Below are positions 46,561-55,090 of a stretch of 64,000 bases of DNA, one piece after another. The position numbers and the translations under genes are program-made. How positions within the stretch are numbered: position 1 is the stretch's first letter; each line of letters opens with the position of its first letter. Origin of the DNA: Edaphobacter sp. (GTDB taxonomy: Bacteria; Acidobacteriota; Terriglobia; Terriglobales; Acidobacteriaceae). The stretch lies in contig NZ_JAPWKF010000006.1 of assembly GCF_028283685.1 (NCBI RefSeq), positions 21,729-85,728 of the forward strand, read 5' to 3'. The notes beneath the pieces were generated by a model. That model was not told the DNA's origin. It did no database searches and saw only the letters and a list, made by a program, of their open reading frames with translations.

Positions 46561-47427
46561 CTACATTACAAAGCTGTCGCCGGTGCGCAGCGTCGCGAAG
46601 TTGCGCGGAACGGTGACGGTGGTGCCGGGGTTCCAAAGCGGGAACGGGTTGCGGTCGGAGTCGCGGAAGCTGGCGATGAGATCACGCACGCGGTGGCGTC
46701 GGGCGAGGAGCTGTTCGACGACCTTTTCGAGCGCGGGCTGGTCGTGGGCGTACCACTCGGGCGGCATCTGGGCAGCGATGTTCCAGACGACGTCGGGCGG
46801 GATGGATTCGAGGCGGCTGAGCCAGGGTTCGAAGCCCGGCCAGCCGGTGACGGCGCGATAGACGGTGTTGCGCTGGTAGACGCCGCGCAGGGGGCCGTCG
46901 GGGAAGGTCCACTCGCCGGCGTTGAAACAGAAGCCCTGGTCGATGAAGCTGGCGCGGTAGCGGCGTTCACGCGGACGCCGCTCGAAGACGGCCTGGCGCC
47001 CGTTGCAGTTGCCGGTCCACTTGTCGACGCAGAGCATGCCGGCGAACTCGGCGAGATTGCGCACCTCTTCGAGCTGCGGCTCGGGGAGATAGTCGAGGAC
47101 CTGCCCGGGCATGAGGCCGCCGACGAAGCGCGAACCGAACTGGAGTCCCGCGGCGTAGGGCTGTGTGCCGGGGCCGAGGCCTTCAAGCCGCATCGCGGGG
47201 GTGTTGTCGATCAGCCAGCCCGTGACCTCGACGACATCGCAGTGCGGGACGGAGAGGCCGAGGTGCGCGGCGAGGCGGGTGGCGAGAAACTCGTTGGCAA
47301 GCACGCGGAGATGCTGCGGGTTGTTCTGGAACTTCACTACCCAGAGGGTGGAGTCGGAGCCGAGCATGAGCTGGCTCTGCGCGCCGCCGCGCATGCGTCG
47401 GATTGCCTGTACTGCAAGAACGGCCAA
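46561..47427 (-). CDS. HipA-like kinase domain protein (HipA_2 type)
   Basis: 288 aa from TTG 47427, which has an AGAGGAG site about 10 nt upstream; an ATG 11 codons in (MRGGAQSQLM) is the alternative. It shows IRRMRGGAQSQLMLG, a lysine strand VVKFQNNPQHLRVLANEFLA, LCVDKWTGNCNGRQAVF (catalytic-loop-like D..GN.N), and FIDQGFCFNAGEW (metal-binding D-x-G). The family is small HipA-like kinases often paired with DUF3037. HipA phosphorylates GltX in E. coli toxin-antitoxin systems. No HipB antitoxin is visible here. Confidence 0.75.
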   Translation of the reverse strand: MAVLAVQAIRRMRGGAQSQLMLGSDSTLWVVKFQNNPQHLRVLANEFLATRLAAHLGLSVPHCDVVEVTGWLIDNTPAMRLEGLGPGTQPYAAGLQFGSRFVGGLMPGQVLDYLPEPQLEEVRNLAEFAGMLCVDKWTGNCNGRQAVFERRPRERRYRASFIDQGFCFNAGEWTFPDGPLRGVYQRNTVYRAVTGWPGFEPWLSRLESIPPDVVWNIAAQMPPEWYAHDQPALEKVVEQLLARRHRVRDLIASFRDSDRNPFPLWNPGTTVTVPRNFATLRTGDSFVM

Positions 47428-47568
47428 GCCCGGGGTACTCCTCTGCTCCGTGTGTGCGGCTCCGTGTAGGTGCAGGATACATGGCGAGTGGCCGGGTAGT
47501 TTCCTGATATCAGAAAAGCCGGATTCCAGGCACATTCGGTGAGTTGGTCAACACAAGAGCCTTTCTCA

Positions 47569-48516
47569 TTACCGTTGGACTAAATCGAGCGTCCATGTCT
47601 CCCCGGTCAGGTCTTTACCGAATAGGCGGTATCGGTTCGTCTCACGAAGAGTGAAGCCCGCAGCTCCATAGATTTTGCGAGCAGGCACCAGGATGTCGTG
47701 CGTCCAGAGCGTCATCGTGTTGTAGCCAAATGCGCGAGCCCGTTCGATACAAAGCTGCACAAGGCGCGAACCAATCCCAAGTCCTCGCGCCATGGGATCA
47801 ACGTAAAGCAGCCTTAGCTTTGCTACCTGCCTGTCCTCCGATTTCACAAGGAAGACCGACCCTACAATTTCACCGCGAAGTTCGGCTACCCACGCATCCT
47901 CGCGCGACGGATCGAAGTTCTTCACGAAGTCTCCGAGGATCTCCGAAACAAGGCCCTCGAACGTCCCGTCCCAACCATGCTCCTGCGCATACAGCACTGC
48001 CTGCCGGTGGGTGATCCATCCGATATCGCCCGGTTTCAGCGGCCGGAACACCACGTCCTCACGCGAAGGCACGCTCCCTTCGAGCATTCGCTGAATCTCT
48101 TGCATGTGTTTCGCGAGGCGATCGCAGTCTTCGACCGAGAGAGTCGAAAGCAGCGTCTTGATCTGAGATTCCGTCCCGTTGTTCAACTCTTTGAAGGCTT
48201 TTTTGCCCGCGGCCGTGAGCGACAGCAGCTTGTGCTTGCCATGCTGCGGACTGATGCGGCTCTTAACCAGACCTGCATGGGTGTGCCGGGCGACGATGCG
48301 GCTGACGTGCGCCTTATCCATGACGAGAGCCCTGACGAGGTCGGCAGCGGTCTGCTCTCCATCTTGCGCCAGTTCGTAGAGAACTCTGGCTTCCGCCAGG
48401 GTGAGTGCGCTTCCCGGCATGTGTTCCGTGAGTAGGCCAATCTCTCTCGTGTAAAAGCGGTTGAAACTCCTGACTCGCTTGATGACCTGGGCCGATGGTG
48501 TGATCTCACTCTTCAT
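47569..48516 (-). CDS. MarR-GNAT fusion regulator/acetyltransferase
   Basis: 315 aa. Residues 1-140 are a MarR winged helix (VIKRVRSFNRFYTREIGLL, TLAEARVLYELAQ, DLVRALVMDKAHVSRIVARH, SLTAAGKKAF). Residues 155-315 are a GNAT acetyltransferase with the acetyl-CoA loop LYVDPMARGLGIGSRLVQLC and motif B ALYP-like IYGAAGFTLRETNRY. Such fusions are common in soil bacteria, and the substrate is unknown. A perfect inverted repeat adjoins its start codon (48517-48535) and suggests self-regulation. Confidence 0.88.
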   Translation of the reverse strand: MKSEITPSAQVIKRVRSFNRFYTREIGLLTEHMPGSALTLAEARVLYELAQDGEQTAADLVRALVMDKAHVSRIVARHTHAGLVKSRISPQHGKHKLLSLTAAGKKAFKELNNGTESQIKTLLSTLSVEDCDRLAKHMQEIQRMLEGSVPSREDVVFRPLKPGDIGWITHRQAVLYAQEHGWDGTFEGLVSEILGDFVKNFDPSREDAWVAELRGEIVGSVFLVKSEDRQVAKLRLLYVDPMARGLGIGSRLVQLCIERARAFGYNTMTLWTHDILVPARKIYGAAGFTLRETNRYRLFGKDLTGETWTLDLVQR

Positions 48517-48535
48517 GTGTTGTCAGATACAACAC
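48517..48535. promoter_or_regulatory. Putative MarR operator at the start of the MarR-GNAT gene
   Basis: GTGTTGT-CAGAT-ACAACAC, a perfect 7-bp inverted repeat immediately upstream of the leftward ATG at 48516. TTGT...ACAA palindromes are typical MarR-family sites. A bound dimer would block transcription start or ribosome access. Confidence 0.65.
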
Positions 48536-48666
48536 TACTGAATCGTTGCCGGCCTGACAACCTTTTCAGATCTTGAAAAGCTCACTGGTCGTCAGCAATC
48601 CGAGGTGAAGCTGGCGCATAGACGGGGTTCTGACGAACTGAGCCGTGGTTGTTATGGACACGGACG

Positions 48667-50172
48667 TCACCTGCGGGATAGCAGTTCCGCACGGACGGCG
48701 TGGGCGATGGCGATGGCCATGACGCAGTCGTCGTGGGCTCCGCTGGCGGCTCCGGTGCCTCCCCGGGGGAGGGTGATGTAGCTGCGCATCTCGCGGAGCA
48801 GGCGCTCGGAGGCGAAGACCTGTGGCGACTGAGCGAGCAGGTCGTTGAGCCGCGCGATCATGACGGGCTTGGTGGCCAGCGAGGTGAGCCAGCCGTGCTG
48901 TCCGCCTCTGTCGTCTTGGTGTCCGGCGGTGGCGTAGAGCGCGGGGTAGCGGGCGTTTTGGATGTGGGCGAGGACGCCTGCGCCGTGGTTGTTTCGTTCG
49001 ACCGCGATGAGCGCCTGGTTGTACTCGCGGGCGAGTTCGATGGCGGCGTGCGCGAGCTGCATGGGCGGGAGCCGGTGTTGCAGCTCGGCGCACTGCAGGC
49101 CGGTCTCGCGCTCGATGACCTGGATGGCGGCGAAGTCGCCGTCGGCGCCGCCGCCCGAGGTGTCGACGCCGAGGAGGTAGCGGCGGCCGGGTTCGGGGGG
49201 CAGCCAGAGGTGGAGGCCGTCGGGACGGCGCTCGACGGGGGGCGGGGCGAGGTCGAGTCGGCTCTGGATGATCCCGGTGTCGAAGCAGCAGTTGCCGCTC
49301 GAGAGGAAGCAGGAGACGGCGTCCTCGGCGTACTCCTGCGCGCGGAGGCGGTGGAAGCTGGACTCGAGCGAGCGGCGGAAGCCGATCTGCTGCGGGGTGA
49401 GGTTGTGGCTTGCGACGAGGCGGCGTTCCTCGTCGGTGTAGGTGGATTCCGGGGCGTCGCCCGGATCTTTTCCGAGCGGTGCGGCGGAGATGTAGGCGGG
49501 TTCGAGCCACCAGGGGAAGAAGTGCTGGACGGTGCCGTTGCCGGGGGCGCGGTTCCACTCGTCGTAGAAGCAGCCCTGGGCGCCGCGGGGGGTGGACTCG
49601 ATGACGATCTCGCCGGAGGGAGCGAGGGCGGCGCGGAGGCCGGCGAGGGTCTCGGCGGCGTCCCCGGCCCACTGGCTGACCTCGCTGAGGTGGAGGTTCT
49701 GGATGGAGAGGCCGCGTCCGGCGCCGGGGTCGCCTGCCGAGAGGATGCGGAACTCGCTGTCGAGCTCGGGGAAGGTCATCTGGCCGATGTTGGCGCGGCC
49801 GCGGCGCAGCGGCCCGGAGCGGATCTCGTCGGGCAGATGCTCCCAGAAGCGCTGCACCATGCGGAAGATGCCTTCGGCGGCCTCGCGGGTGTGGGCGACC
49901 TGCACGGTGAGGACGCCGGGGGCGGTGACGGTCTTGAGGAAGAGGCGCGCGGCGATCCAGGTGGTGATACCCATCTGCCGGGCCTTGAGGACGATGTTGG
50001 AGCGGTCGCCGCGCGCGAGCTCGAAGGCGCGCTGTGCAGGGTTGGCGCGCAGCAGTTGGGTCTGGCCGTTGCGGTCGCGGACGTGGATGTGCTCGGAGAG
50101 GCCTTTGAACATGCCGTGGGGGCCGCGCCGGATGCGGCGACCGAGGTCGAGGAGGTCGTCGCGGTCTTTCAA
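48667..50172 (-). CDS. terL: Phage terminase large subunit
   Basis: 501 aa from TTG 50172, with GGAG seven bases upstream; ATG 50112 is an alternative. ATPase: Walker A region NIVLKARQMGITTWIAARLF (about residues 60-79), then the acidic strand LHLSEVSQW and the coupling region GEIVIESTPRGAQGCFYDEW. RNase-H-like nuclease: YLLGVDTSGGGADGDFAAIQ, ALIAVERNNHGAGV and a final ASGAHDDCVMAIAIA acidic motif. It packages DNA into the prohead. No separate small subunit was recognised unless the HTH protein at 55844 serves. Confidence 0.88.
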   Translation of the reverse strand: MKDRDDLLDLGRRIRRGPHGMFKGLSEHIHVRDRNGQTQLLRANPAQRAFELARGDRSNIVLKARQMGITTWIAARLFLKTVTAPGVLTVQVAHTREAAEGIFRMVQRFWEHLPDEIRSGPLRRGRANIGQMTFPELDSEFRILSAGDPGAGRGLSIQNLHLSEVSQWAGDAAETLAGLRAALAPSGEIVIESTPRGAQGCFYDEWNRAPGNGTVQHFFPWWLEPAYISAAPLGKDPGDAPESTYTDEERRLVASHNLTPQQIGFRRSLESSFHRLRAQEYAEDAVSCFLSSGNCCFDTGIIQSRLDLAPPPVERRPDGLHLWLPPEPGRRYLLGVDTSGGGADGDFAAIQVIERETGLQCAELQHRLPPMQLAHAAIELAREYNQALIAVERNNHGAGVLAHIQNARYPALYATAGHQDDRGGQHGWLTSLATKPVMIARLNDLLAQSPQVFASERLLREMRSYITLPRGGTGAASGAHDDCVMAIAIAHAVRAELLSRR

Positions 50173-50199
50173 GTGGGGCTCCGTGTGAGTGTGGGGGGA

Positions 50200-50239
50200 A
50201 AGCAGATCTCTCCGCTTTGCCGCGTGAATGACAAACAGG
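50200..50239 (+). repeat. Dispersed AGCAGATCTCT...GAATGACAAAC repeat
   Basis: AAGCAGATCTCTCCGCTTTG then CCGCGTGAATGACAAACAGG; a short member of the dispersed family, upstream of terL. Confidence 0.55.
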
Positions 50240-50311
50240 GGTGTGCGGGATGAGTGGTGCTGCATGACCCGGCGGCAGCCGGAGACATTGCCGGATCGAC
50301 TCTTCAGGCGG

Positions 50312-51262
50312 TCAGGCAGGCAGATAGGTGCGGAAGCAGAGCACGGTCTCTCCGTCGGCCGGGTCGGTGACGGGCAGGGCGCGGAAGGCGGCGTCCAGGC
50401 GCATCTGCTGCAGCGGCGCGGACAGCGTGGAGGCAGCCTCGCGGGGACCGTGCATGGTCTCCAGGCGGGGGTAGTGGAAGAGGATGCGGTCGCCCAGCTC
50501 GCCATCCAGGACGAAGAGCGCGGACCACTCCTGGAAGAAGGCGGAGCCCTCGCGGTCGACGAAGCCGGTGACACGGCTGAGCTTCATGCCGGGTGCGGGC
50601 ACGCCTGCGGGCAGCGGACGGTCGAGCGTGAGGGTGCCGCCGGTAATGGAGGCGATACGCGCCACGTTCAGTGAGATGCGCCGGATGTAGTCGATGCCGC
50701 GGACGTCGGCGGCGGTGCGGACGTAGCCTCCGCTGACGCCTGTGCCCAGGAAGCCGGTCTGGGCAGCATAGTCGGCGTCGACCACGACGAGGTCACCGAC
50801 ATGGAAGGCAGTCGCCAACGTCGGTCCGACGACCAGCGCGGCGGCGGTCGAACTGGGGTCGAGCGCGACGGCCGCGGTGGCATCGCCTCCGCTGGGCACG
50901 GTGGCCGAGCCGGTGGCCGGGGGCAGAAGGTTCATCTGCTGCGAGCCGGAGGAGAGCGCGAGCTGCAGCTTGCCCCAGGTGGCGAACTCGAGCGCGAGGG
51001 TGGCATCGGGCGCGGAGCGCAGCTGGCTGGTGACCATGGCCTGTGGGCCGGAGCGCACCGCGGTGATGCCGTCGGCGTCGGAGCGGCGGAAGTTGAGGCA
51101 CCAGCCCAGGTCGCGCCAGGGAGCGGGCGGGGCGTCGAGATCGAAGCGGCCGGTCTGCGCCGGGTCGAAGAGGGTGGGCGTGCCGGAGACGCGATCGACG
51201 GGCGCGAAGTAGGCGCGGACGCGGCGGGTGATCGGGGTGTTGCAGTCGTTGGCTGTGCTCAT
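50312..51262 (-). CDS. 316-aa phage tail/neck protein of unknown function
   Basis: Starts at ATG 51262, which overlaps the TGA of the preceding gene (ATGA), so the two are translationally coupled. The sequence is beta-rich: VRAYFAPVDRVSGTPTLFDP at the N-terminus, a central HVGDLVVVDADYAAQTGFLG barrel-like segment, and FFQEWSALFVLDGELGDRIL near the end. No named family is recognised. The position after the adaptor genes suggests a tail or decoration role. Confidence 0.5.
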   Translation of the reverse strand: MSTANDCNTPITRRVRAYFAPVDRVSGTPTLFDPAQTGRFDLDAPPAPWRDLGWCLNFRRSDADGITAVRSGPQAMVTSQLRSAPDATLALEFATWGKLQLALSSGSQQMNLLPPATGSATVPSGGDATAAVALDPSSTAAALVVGPTLATAFHVGDLVVVDADYAAQTGFLGTGVSGGYVRTAADVRGIDYIRRISLNVARIASITGGTLTLDRPLPAGVPAPGMKLSRVTGFVDREGSAFFQEWSALFVLDGELGDRILFHYPRLETMHGPREAASTLSAPLQQMRLDAAFRALPVTDPADGETVLCFRTYLPA

Positions 51263-51756
51263 CGCTCCTCCTGGTTCTGGTAGGTGAAGACATCGACGGT
51301 GGCGGTGCGCTCGAGCAGCTCGCCGTTGGAGGTAACGGGGTTGAAGGCGGGGTTGCCCCAGAAGATGCGTGCAGGCAGAACTACGGCCGCGGTATCGCTG
51401 GCGAACTGCTGCAGCAGAGCGTTCTGCGGCGCGGTGTGCAGCGCGGAGAAGAGCTCGGCGTCCATCGCCTCCAGCAGGCGGCCGCGATCCATGCCGCCGT
51501 TGCCGGAGCTGCCTGCGGTGGCGTAGAGGATCTCGCAGCGCAGGGCGGCGAGCGGTGCGGGCTGCTGCGAGTCGATGGCGAGAGTGGTCCAGCGCAGGCG
51601 AAAGGCATCCTGCTGATCGAATGCGGAGGCCAGCTCGTTCTCTTCGACCAGCACGCCCGGCCGCGTCTGGCCGCGGAGGACGATGGTCCGCGCCGGGTTG
51701 AGCGCCGCGACGCGGTCGCGCAGCGTGATGTAGAAGGTGTCCTTGGCGTTCTGCAT
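51259..51756 (-). CDS. 165-aa small phage tail/neck protein
   Basis: Coupled by ATGA overlap to the gene at 50312. Begins MQNAKDTFYITLRDRVAALN and ends in a beta segment (ATVDVFTYQNQEER). Size, position after head-tail adaptors and mixed alpha/beta pattern resemble tail-terminator or minor-tail proteins, but the family is not recognised. Confidence 0.5.
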   Translation of the reverse strand: MQNAKDTFYITLRDRVAALNPARTIVLRGQTRPGVLVEENELASAFDQQDAFRLRWTTLAIDSQQPAPLAALRCEILYATAGSSGNGGMDRGRLLEAMDAELFSALHTAPQNALLQQFASDTAAVVLPARIFWGNPAFNPVTSNGELLERTATVDVFTYQNQEER

Positions 51757-51872
51757 AAATTTGTAACCCTTTCAGTGGCTTATATCTCGAAGAGCTCGAA
51801 TCAGGCCTGCATTAGCGGGTGCAGGCGATGCTGTGTTTCGGCTTGCGCCTCCGCGATCCCCGCTTTGCGCGA

Positions 51873-52292
51873 TCAGATGTCGACGATGGGCTCGCGCAGG
51901 GCAAGGCGGTAGCCGCAGGCGATGCCGCCTGCCTGTACGGCATCGACGGCAGTGATGCTGAGCAGCGTCTGGTCCACCAGGACGCCGAAGGCGGAGGCGA
52001 AGAGCGCGTCGGCGGAGTCGAACTGATGCGACCCGGTGAGTGCGTCGACGGTAGTGGCCGAGAGCAGAAGCTCGCGGGTGGCGTGGCCCTGCTCTGCCGC
52101 GCCGGTGTAGGTCTTGCGGAAGATGGCCGGGGTGAGCGGCACGTCCTGGAAGAGCGGCGTGGACAGGCCGAGCTGTTCCGCGTCGAGCGGCGCGGCGGGC
52201 GCGGGCAGCCGCAGCAGCACGGTACGGCGGTGAGCGGTGCGCAGCAGGGCGTCGAGGGCGCGGCGGGCGGCATTGCAGAGTGCGTCGGCCAT
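51873..52292 (-). CDS. 139-aa phage neck/head-closure-like protein
   Basis: Begins MADALCNAARRALDALLRTA (amphipathic helix), then VLLRLPAPAAPLDAEQLGL and a C-terminal beta region (GIACGYRLALREPIVDI). It starts 3 bp after the stop of the head-tail adaptor gene. Possibly the head-closure or tail-completion protein. Assigned by position only. Confidence 0.5.
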   Translation of the reverse strand: MADALCNAARRALDALLRTAHRRTVLLRLPAPAAPLDAEQLGLSTPLFQDVPLTPAIFRKTYTGAAEQGHATRELLLSATTVDALTGSHQFDSADALFASAFGVLVDQTLLSITAVDAVQAGGIACGYRLALREPIVDI

Positions 52293-52295
52293 GGC

Positions 52296-52916
52296 TCAGC
52301 CCATCCTCTCGGCGATGTAGGGCCGCAGCATGGCCTCGACGACCGGGTCGATCAGCGAGCCCGAAAAGTACTCCATGGCGAGGGTGTCGATGCGGCTGGA
52401 GCGGACGTTGAGCGCGGGCGTGGCCTGGGCGTTTTTGACGATCTGCGCGCAGGCGAACTTGACGGCCTCGGGGATGGTGGCGAGCCCCGCGGTGTAGGTG
52501 ACCTCGACCTCGCGGACCTGGAGGCCGAGCAGGTGGCAGGGCAACGCGATCTCCCCGGCGAAGAGGTTCAGGTCGACGGCGGCGATGTCGATCTCGCTGG
52601 AGCTGCCGGGCAGGCCGAAGGCGGAGGCGATCTCGTAGCGCAGATCGTCGCCTTCGCCGCGCCGGGGCTGGCCGTAGCGGGCGAGCACGGAGACCAGCGG
52701 CGAAGTCGCACCTTCGGCTGCGGCGAGCGGACGGTAGCTGAGGCGCGCCGTGCTGGAGCCGGTGGTGAGGCGCACGCGCTCGGTGTACTGGGTGACGGCG
52801 AGCGAGGTGCGGCGGCAATGCGCGTCAATCAGCACAGAGGCTGCGGCGATCCAGTCGTCGGACGTGTCGGCGCTGAGGCCGTAGGAGACGTATTCAGTGG
52901 GCGATAGGTAAGGCAC
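52296..52916 (-). CDS. Head-tail connector/adaptor protein (gp6-like)
   Basis: 206 aa. Starts MPYLSPTEYVSYGLSADTSD, then DDWIAAASVLIDAHCRRTSL, a beta section (YTERVRLTTGSSTARLSYRP), VREVEVTYTAGLATIPEAVK, and a C-terminal helical part ending in MEYFSGSLIDPVVEAMLRPY. The YTAGLATIPEAVKFACAQIV stretch is typical of HK97 gp6/SPP1 gp15-type connectors, which bind below the portal. It follows the capsid gene after a terminator-containing gap. Confidence 0.7.
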   Translation of the reverse strand: MPYLSPTEYVSYGLSADTSDDWIAAASVLIDAHCRRTSLAVTQYTERVRLTTGSSTARLSYRPLAAAEGATSPLVSVLARYGQPRRGEGDDLRYEIASAFGLPGSSSEIDIAAVDLNLFAGEIALPCHLLGLQVREVEVTYTAGLATIPEAVKFACAQIVKNAQATPALNVRSSRIDTLAMEYFSGSLIDPVVEAMLRPYIAERMG

Positions 52917-53000
52917 CTCGGGTCACCTCCTTGGGGTGAGTGGCGTGCGGCGGGTCTGCAAAGAGCGGCGGGTTTGCAAAGAGCACAGTACGGAGCAAAA

Positions 53001-53031
53001 GAAGCGAAGCCGTTGCGAGCGGCTCCGCTTC
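53001..53031 (-). terminator. Intra-operon terminator downstream of the capsid gene
   Basis: On the minus strand: 12-bp stem with one mismatch (53001-53012 / 53020-53031), 7-nt loop, followed by the tail TTTTGCTCCG. It lies between the major capsid gene and the head-tail adaptor gene and could lower expression of downstream genes relative to capsid. Confidence 0.7.
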
Positions 53032-53061
53032 CCTGCCCCGTGCTGTGCGGCGTTGTCTCCA

Positions 53062-53149
53062 GCTGGCTGTTTTAGCGACCCGTTCTTAGCGGGCTGTCCA
53101 GCTGGCTGTTCTTAGCGTGTTGTTCCTAGCGTGCTGTTTCTAGCGATCG
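53062..53149 (-). repeat. About 14-nt tandem repeats trailing the capsid stop codon
   Basis: On the minus strand the capsid gene ends CGCTAG, and CGCTA(A/G)(R)AACA units follow: CGCTAGAAACAGCA, CGCTAGGAACAACA, CGCTAAGAACAGCC, CGCTAAGAACGGGT, CGCTAAAACAGCC. An AGCTGGACAGCC spacer interrupts the third and fourth. The first unit overlaps the stop codon itself. Confidence 0.75.
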
Positions 53150-54111
53150 ACCAGCACCTGGTAGTGCGCGTAGTCGGCGCCCTTCACGACGAGGCCGCCG
53201 AACTTGACCACGACGTACTGCGAGGCCAGCGAGCCGGGCACGCCGAGCTGGAAGACACGCGGGTTCGGGTCGGAGAGCCAGTGGTACTCGATCATCTCCT
53301 CGGTGACGATGTAGGCGGGCAGCACGGCAGAGCCGGAGCCCGGAACGCCGGTGTACGGTAGCGTCCACTCGGGGATGAGCGGCAGCTCGCCCGCCTGGGT
53401 GGAGAGCGTCTTGACCGAGACGCCTGCGGCGATCTCGCGCGTGTTCAGCACCGCGTTGAACTCGGTCTTCGCCTCGCGGTCGATGAGGTCGAGCAGCACC
53501 GGGTTGGCGTAGATCGCTGTGGGGCGCACGCCGAAGGAGCTGTTCGACAGCATCTTCGCCACGGTGGACTTGAGACCGTCGACGATGGAGTCCGCCGCGC
53601 CGATGGTGAGGCTGTTGCCGCCCGCCGCGATCTGGTTGGCCGCGCCGAAGTACTGCGTCGTGGTCGGCGCGCTCAGCGAGGTATCGGTGCCGTTCCACAG
53701 CGCGATGTCGTGCGTACGCAGCACGCCGTCGACGGTGTCGGTCAGGTCCTTGGCCTGCAGGTAGGCGAACTGCGACTGCTGCTGGCCCAGCTCCATGTCG
53801 AAGAGGTTGTAGTTGATCTGCGCGACCAGCGCCTTCAGCGGCACGCTGCGCTCGACGCGCGTGGGCGTGACGACGGGCGCGACGATGTTGCGCGGATCGA
53901 CAAATCCTCCGGCAGCGGTCGGCGAGGGGATCGCCGTCTCTTCGAAGTAGCGCGAGGGGTGGCCGGTGGCGGGCACCTGCTTGATGCGCTGGCCGAAGAG
54001 GCCGCGGCGGCGGACCATATCGGTGATCTCGGTCTGGTACATGGGGACTTCAATGGCTCCCGGTCCCAGGAAGTCGGCGGCGGCGTGGATCTCGGTAAAG
54101 TTGGCGTTCAT
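53140..54111 (-). CDS. Major capsid protein (HK97-fold type)
   Basis: 323 aa. Begins MNANFTEIHAAADFLGPGAI, then VRRRGLFGQRIKQVPATGHP, followed by a central long helix/spine region (SVPLKALVAQINYNLFDMEL). A-domain strands follow (RPTAIYANPVLLDLIDREAK, VKTLSTQAGELPLIPEW) and a C-terminus with EYHWLSDPNPRVFQLGVPGS and VVVKFGGLVVKGADYAHY. This is the pattern of phage major head proteins that assemble into the icosahedral shell. The scaffold-like and protease genes precede it in the usual order. Confidence 0.75.
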   Translation of the reverse strand: MNANFTEIHAAADFLGPGAIEVPMYQTEITDMVRRRGLFGQRIKQVPATGHPSRYFEETAIPSPTAAGGFVDPRNIVAPVVTPTRVERSVPLKALVAQINYNLFDMELGQQQSQFAYLQAKDLTDTVDGVLRTHDIALWNGTDTSLSAPTTTQYFGAANQIAAGGNSLTIGAADSIVDGLKSTVAKMLSNSSFGVRPTAIYANPVLLDLIDREAKTEFNAVLNTREIAAGVSVKTLSTQAGELPLIPEWTLPYTGVPGSGSAVLPAYIVTEEMIEYHWLSDPNPRVFQLGVPGSLASQYVVVKFGGLVVKGADYAHYQVLVDR

Positions 54112-54220
54112 CAGTGCTCCCTTTCAAGAGGCGGGCAGGCGCAGGGGTGCGCCAGCCCGGTAGTTGGGGTGGTGATCGTTGACGTATGGCGGAATGGATC
54201 GCGAGCGGAGAAGAGAGGCG

Positions 54221-54586
54221 TTAGTGCAGCAGGCCCGCGCGCAGCAGCTGCGATTTGACCGCGATGCGCTGCTCGATGCTCAGCGGAGCCAGCGCCTGGT
54301 CGAGCGCGCCGTCGAGGGCACCGGCTTCGACCGAGGCCATCGCCGCTTCGACCGAGACGCCCTGCTTGGCGAGCAGCGTGGTGGTGGCTGTAGGCAGGGT
54401 CTTGCGGCTATTTGTAACTTTTTCAGGAGCATGTACTGCGGCGGCTGCCGAGACACAGAGCGCGGCCAGCTCCTCGATGCGCTTTTCGAGCGCGGCGAAA
54501 CGTTCTTCGAAGTCGATGTGCGCGACCGGAACGTTGTGCTCTTCGAGGCCGGTCTCGGCGGCGTTGATCTCCATCTGGATGTCCAT
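54221..54586 (-). CDS. Scaffold-like small protein before the capsid gene
   Basis: 121 aa from ATG 54586 with AAGGACTCCCC upstream. An acidic N-terminus with a coiled coil (FEERFAALEKRIEELAALCV) is followed by a linker and a helical C-terminus (DGALDQALAPLSIEQRIAVK, SQLLRAGLLH). High charge, coiled coil and position just before the capsid gene fit a scaffolding protein. Confidence 0.55.
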   Translation of the reverse strand: MDIQMEINAAETGLEEHNVPVAHIDFEERFAALEKRIEELAALCVSAAAAVHAPEKVTNSRKTLPTATTTLLAKQGVSVEAAMASVEAGALDGALDQALAPLSIEQRIAVKSQLLRAGLLH

Positions 54587-54647
54587 GGGGAGTCCTTTCG
54601 TGTGGTGGGTGTGTCTGGGTGCATCTGGATGCATCTGCGGCGGCAGG

Positions 54648-55028
54648 CTAGGACTGCGTGGCGGGGGCCTGCTGCACGTTCAGAATGGCGACGACGGCGG
54701 AGACGAGGCTGGACAGGTAAGCGGTGTCGACCTCGATGCCCGCCTTCGCCAGCAGCGAGGTGACGGTCTGCTGCGTCAGCAGCAGGACCTCGGCCAGCTT
54801 GTCGGCGCCGGTGCCGGACTGAACGCCCGAGGCGGCGTACTTCTGCTCCACCATCAGGACGGCGTTCTGGATGAGAGTGGTGGCGTCGACCAGCTCGGAG
54901 ACGACGGGCGCGGCGGCGGGAAAGAGCAGGGCGACGAGGCGCTCGACGGGGACGGCGTAGGTGACGGCCCACTTGAGGCCCTTGGCGAAGTCTTTGCCGA
55001 TCGCCTTGAGAACGCTGAGAAAGGACAT
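54648..55028 (-). CDS. 126-aa hydrophobic protein between protease and scaffold genes
   Basis: ATG 55028 with AAAGGAGAAACACACC upstream. Sequence SVLKAIGKDFAKGLKWAVTY, a hydrophobic helix (LVALLFPAAAPVVSELV) and a C-terminal helix (YLSSLVSAVVAILNV). It may be a membrane-associated phage protein (holin-like) or a small capsid accessory. The family is not recognised. Confidence 0.5.
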   Translation of the reverse strand: MSFLSVLKAIGKDFAKGLKWAVTYAVPVERLVALLFPAAAPVVSELVDATTLIQNAVLMVEQKYAASGVQSGTGADKLAEVLLLTQQTVTSLLAKAGIEVDTAYLSSLVSAVVAILNVQQAPATQS

Positions 55029-55090
55029 GGTGTGTTTCTCCTTTGTGCGGGGATGAGATGGGGAAGTTTGCAGAGTGGGTGGAGCGGGGG

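Noticed and set aside
53062..53149. Tandem repeats considered as a CRISPR array
   Set aside because: Units are about 14 nt with no unique spacers of constant length, and they sit at a stop codon; not CRISPR.
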